Positions 11,001 through 11,569 of a stretch of 11,569 bases of DNA are shown piece after piece. The notes under the pieces are model-generated. The model ran no database searches. It worked only from the letters and a program-made list of their open reading frames with translations, and was not told where the DNA came from. Origin of the DNA: Spirogloea muscicola (Eukaryota > Streptophyta > Zygnematophyceae > Spirogloeales > Spirogloeaceae); contig WELB01000132.1 in assembly GCA_009602725.1 (NCBI GenBank), forward strand, positions 396,539-408,107, read 5' to 3'. How positions within the stretch are numbered: the stretch's first letter is position 1; every line of letters begins with the position of its first letter. The position numbers were made by a program, and so were the translations under genes.

Positions 11001-11009
11001 TCCTTCCAT
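3159..11009 (-). CDS. FANCJ: FANCJ/BRIP1-type Fe-S DNA helicase, about 26 coding exons
   Basis: This is an XPD/RAD3-family 5'-to-3' DNA helicase; FANCJ/BRIP1 proteins act in interstrand-crosslink repair, replication-fork protection and G-quadruplex unwinding in the nucleus. Exons (high to low): 11009-10652, 10561-10477, 10313-10238, 10094-10030, 9807-9763, 9560-9460, 9319-9178, 9050-8989, 8878-8799, 8593-8523, 8416-8329, 8188-8116, 7914-7825, 7648-7522, 7348-7255, 7053-6970, 6793-6637, 6481-6288, 6134-6090, 5919-5891, 5752-5631, 5481-5434, 5290-5166, 5040-4778, 4657-3664, 3503-3159. All introns are GT-AG and phases agree at all 25 junctions. The model gives about 1320 residues (human BRIP1 1249). 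The ATG at 11007-11009 is the first in frame after a TGA at 11055-11057. Q motif, motifs I-VI and four Fe-S cysteines are present. Least certain: the exon 1/2 junction, the start of exon 24, and everything after 3384. RTEL1 is a relative, but the motif wording fits FANCJ better. Confidence 0.95.
3664..4023 (-). other. Putative zinc-binding two-CxxC module in helicase tail
   Basis: Residues 1087-1206. The module opens with CRHC (4012-4023) and about 90 residues later has VCCRRC (residues 1182/1185 as the second CxxC). A GLWVEEDGCVWSS segment precedes the second CxxC, and FVGAHVLAAD follows it. Paired CxxC, an aromatic/Gly segment just before the second pair and a following small-hydrophobic strand resemble the beta-tent fold of Yippee, Mis18 and RIG-I C-terminal domains. 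That assignment is my inference. I believe plant FANCJ homologues have a similar tail, but cannot confirm it here. Confidence 0.55.
5891..5919 (-). other. 29-nt coding micro-exon of the helicase (exon 20)
   Basis: The exon reads ATA GTA GTA GGC ATC CCA TAC CCC AAT GT, giving IVVGIPYPN(V). It is flanked by GGCAG and a consensus GTAAGT donor. Phase 0 entry and phase 2 exit match its neighbours. It encodes the G-I-P-F/Y-P-N segment after motif V, which is invariant in this helicase class, so skipping it would break the frame and the motor domain. Confidence 0.9.
6807..6858. repeat. Duplicated 13-mer ATTGCAACATATC in FANCJ intron 16
   Basis: Identical copies at 6807-6819 and 6846-6858, 39 nt apart, lie in the intron just upstream of exon 17 on the gene strand. 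The sequence between them contains related GTATTGCA and GTATCTGTGTAT blocks, suggesting an old tandem duplication. Confidence 0.6.
7431..7459. repeat. 12-bp perfect inverted repeat with 5-nt loop in a FANCJ intron
   Basis: CAATGTTAAGCA (7431-7442) and TGCTTAACATTG (7448-7459) are exact reverse complements around the loop GCTTA. The hairpin lies in the intron between exons 14 and 15 (7349-7521). Flanking GCATGC-type sequence could lengthen the stem imperfectly. Confidence 0.9.
7825..8878 (-). other. FANCJ exons 9-13: helical Arch-like region
   Basis: Residues 312-445. This less conserved block lies between the DEAH box and the second motor domain, where XPD-family enzymes carry the Arch domain. 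Recognisable wording includes YRPLAEMM, MIAWLRSR, ITQEL-AGLSQSVFNVLREC and TLDGLFTSLTFLLDEN, which align with plant FANCJ by position. The exon 10/11 junction was set at donor GTGAGT (after 8523) and acceptor TAG (before 8416), because this matches the homologous spacing. An alternative acceptor at CAG, 33 nt upstream, would need a different donor phase. Confidence 0.85.
8688..8741. repeat. Short direct repeat, 36-nt period, in FANCJ intron 9
   Basis: Two 18-nt copies, at 8688-8705 and 8724-8741, match at 16 of 18 positions; the differences are TT versus GA in the middle. They lie in the intron between exons 9 and 10. This looks like a small local duplication. Confidence 0.6.
9125..9146. repeat. 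8-bp inverted repeat in FANCJ intron 7
   Basis: ACCTGGAT and ATCCAGGT pair around the 6-nt loop TTATTG. The site lies in the intron between exons 7 and 8 (9051-9177), about 30 nt downstream of the donor on the gene strand. Confidence 0.7.
9315..10076 (-). other. Fe-S cluster cysteine region of the helicase
   Basis: Four cysteine codons (residues 180, 195, 206, 245) correspond in order and context to the 4Fe-4S ligands of BRIP1/XPD enzymes, in the contexts HYC, QEC, KGC and GC-AYYAAR. The first two follow the plant-type wording ARKHYCTNK. All four are intact, so the helicase is predicted to be active and dependent on cytosolic Fe-S assembly. The exon carrying the third cysteine is only 45 nt (9763-9807). 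Confidence 0.9.
9422..9441. repeat. 7-bp inverted repeat in FANCJ intron 6
   Basis: CCTTCTG and CAGAAGG pair around a 6-nt T/G loop, in the intron between exons 6 and 7 (9320-9459) and close to its donor. A third partial copy, CCTTCTGCAG, follows at about 9447-9456. A stem this short could be chance. Confidence 0.5.
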
Positions 11010-11461
11010 CTGAACCGCGGGGCTTGGAGCCGCATTGCCTTCAGCTGAATATCTTCACAACTGTGACCTCCTGGACGTCGCCTCCGACACTGATCAAGAT
11101 ATGCGTCGGCGCCCTTCGTCTGTGCACCAGCTCCGACTGCGGCGCCGACATTCTGATCTAGCCAGCTGATCTAATCATCTAATCGACCTCCGAGCACGAC
11201 CCTTAGCTCCGCGGCACCTCCCGCCGGGCTTACTGGCGGCGCAACAGCTTGGCCTTGCCACCCCGCCGCCGCCGCCGCTGCCGTTGCGCTTTCGCTCAGC
11301 CGCACGGCGACCGGGCGCGCGGCGGGCGGAGGGGTCCTCGGCAGTGGCGGAGGAGCCAGACGGGGCACGGCGCGGGGGACGCGGCTTAATCCGCGGCGGC
11401 AAGTGCGGCGGGCGCTGAGGGGGGGAACCCGTTTTCAAACACCTGTACTGGCCCGCCGCCA

Positions 11462-11489
11462 GCCCGCCTCTTTCGGCACGCAGGCGGGC
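11462..11489. repeat. GC-rich 8-bp hairpin upstream of the helicase gene
   Basis: GCCCGCCT (11462-11469) and AGGCGGGC (11482-11489) are reverse complements around a 12-nt loop. A second GGCCCGCC at about 11450-11457 could compete for the same right arm. Confidence 0.6.
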
Positions 11490-11500
11490 CAAAGATTACA

Positions 11501-11544
11501 GATAGATGCTTAAAAAAAAAAGGAAGCGGCTGCTGATAGATGCT
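11501..11544. repeat. Duplicated GATAGATGCT
   Basis: Exact copies at 11501-11510 and 11535-11544 are each followed by TAAAA-type sequence (a ten-A run after the first, four A after the second) and then GGAG/GGAAG. This may be a small tandem duplication at the window edge. Confidence 0.55.
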
Positions 11545-11569
11545 AAAAGGAGAAAGACTCCTCAGGCAA

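Larger units (their letters stand above)
8989..11009 (-). other. FANCJ exons 1-8: Q motif, Walker A, Fe-S cluster, DEAH box
   Basis: Residues 1-311. The Q motif YKPYGTQ ends at Gln41, matching human Gln25. Walker A APTGSGKT is residues 67-74 (10788-10811). Motif Ia FYGTRTHSQ spans the exon 2/3 junction, with the Thr codon split. The four Fe-S ligands are Cys180 (ARKHYC), Cys195 (DQEC), Cys206 (SKGC) and Cys245 (KGCAYY), spread over exons 4, 5 and 6/7. Motif II IIDEAHNIED has its His codon split between exons 7 and 8. The exon 1/2 junction (donor after 10652, acceptor before 10561) was chosen because it restores frame across an in-frame TGA and keeps the intron at 90 nt; this segment is poorly conserved, so it is the weakest junction of the block. 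Confidence 0.92.
11010..11569. promoter_or_regulatory. Upstream region of the helicase gene: 5' UTR and probable promoter
   Basis: This 560-nt stretch lies upstream of the helicase start codon. It is strongly GC-rich from about 11200 to 11490, with CCG runs near 11264-11280. In-frame stop TGA at 11055-11057 closes the helicase frame. I see no clear TATA box. Open frames here (for example 11175-11492, minus) are Arg/Pro/Gly-rich low-complexity translations without recognisable domains. The far end has a GC hairpin, an A-run (11512-11521) and a duplicated 10-mer. Confidence 0.45.

Noticed and set aside
10689-11048. 119-residue + strand open frame
   Set aside because: It is the complement of helicase exon 1, which contains the Q motif and Walker A on the minus strand.
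11175-11492. 105-residue Arg/Pro/Gly-rich minus-strand open frame upstream of the helicase
   Set aside because: It is a low-complexity translation of a GC-rich promoter-like region with no domain and no splice link to the helicase start. An upstream exon cannot be fully excluded.
1-11569. Mobile elements, tRNA, rRNA, CRISPR, bacterial operon features
   Set aside because: Nothing seen: no transposase-like or reverse-transcriptase-like frames, no long terminal repeats, no tRNA-like arms and no regularly spaced repeats.

Overview
This is a eukaryotic nuclear window with two intron-rich, convergent (tail-to-tail) protein genes. It shows no sign of bacterial organisation, rRNA, tRNA, transposons or CRISPR. 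The encoded proteins look most like land-plant and green-algal versions. Exons are short, and introns are short (about 90-240 nt) and very frequent. The 5' ends of both genes are GC-rich. A green alga, perhaps a trebouxiophyte, is my best guess for the source. That is inference from style and remembered homologues, not a search.

Positions 1-2480 (+ strand) hold a nearly complete deoxyhypusine synthase gene in seven visible exons. Its first exon runs off the left edge of the window. All visible splice junctions keep frame, and the rebuilt protein keeps the NAD/spermidine-site motifs and the catalytic lysine. Positions 2481-3158 are the intergenic space between the two 3' ends, where I see nothing convincing.

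Positions 3159-11009 (- strand) hold one large gene, a FANCJ/BRIP1-type DNA helicase of the XPD/RAD3 Fe-S superfamily. I rebuilt about 26 coding exons by following splice sites, phase continuity and conserved motifs. All seven core helicase motifs and the four Fe-S cysteines are present. The vertebrate-type long insertion after Walker A is absent. The long tail carries an acidic leucine-rich segment and a two-CxxC, probably zinc-binding module. The exact C-terminus is ambiguous.

Positions 11010-11569 are the GC-rich upstream region of the helicase gene, with low-complexity triplet runs, a GC hairpin and a short duplicated 10-mer.

The two genes act in unrelated processes: hypusine modification of eIF5A, and DNA crosslink repair or G-quadruplex unwinding. 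Nothing indicates co-function. I do not see a new multi-gene system. The most interesting parts are the cysteine module fused to the helicase, a 29-nt exon, and a near-perfect hairpin inside one helicase intron.
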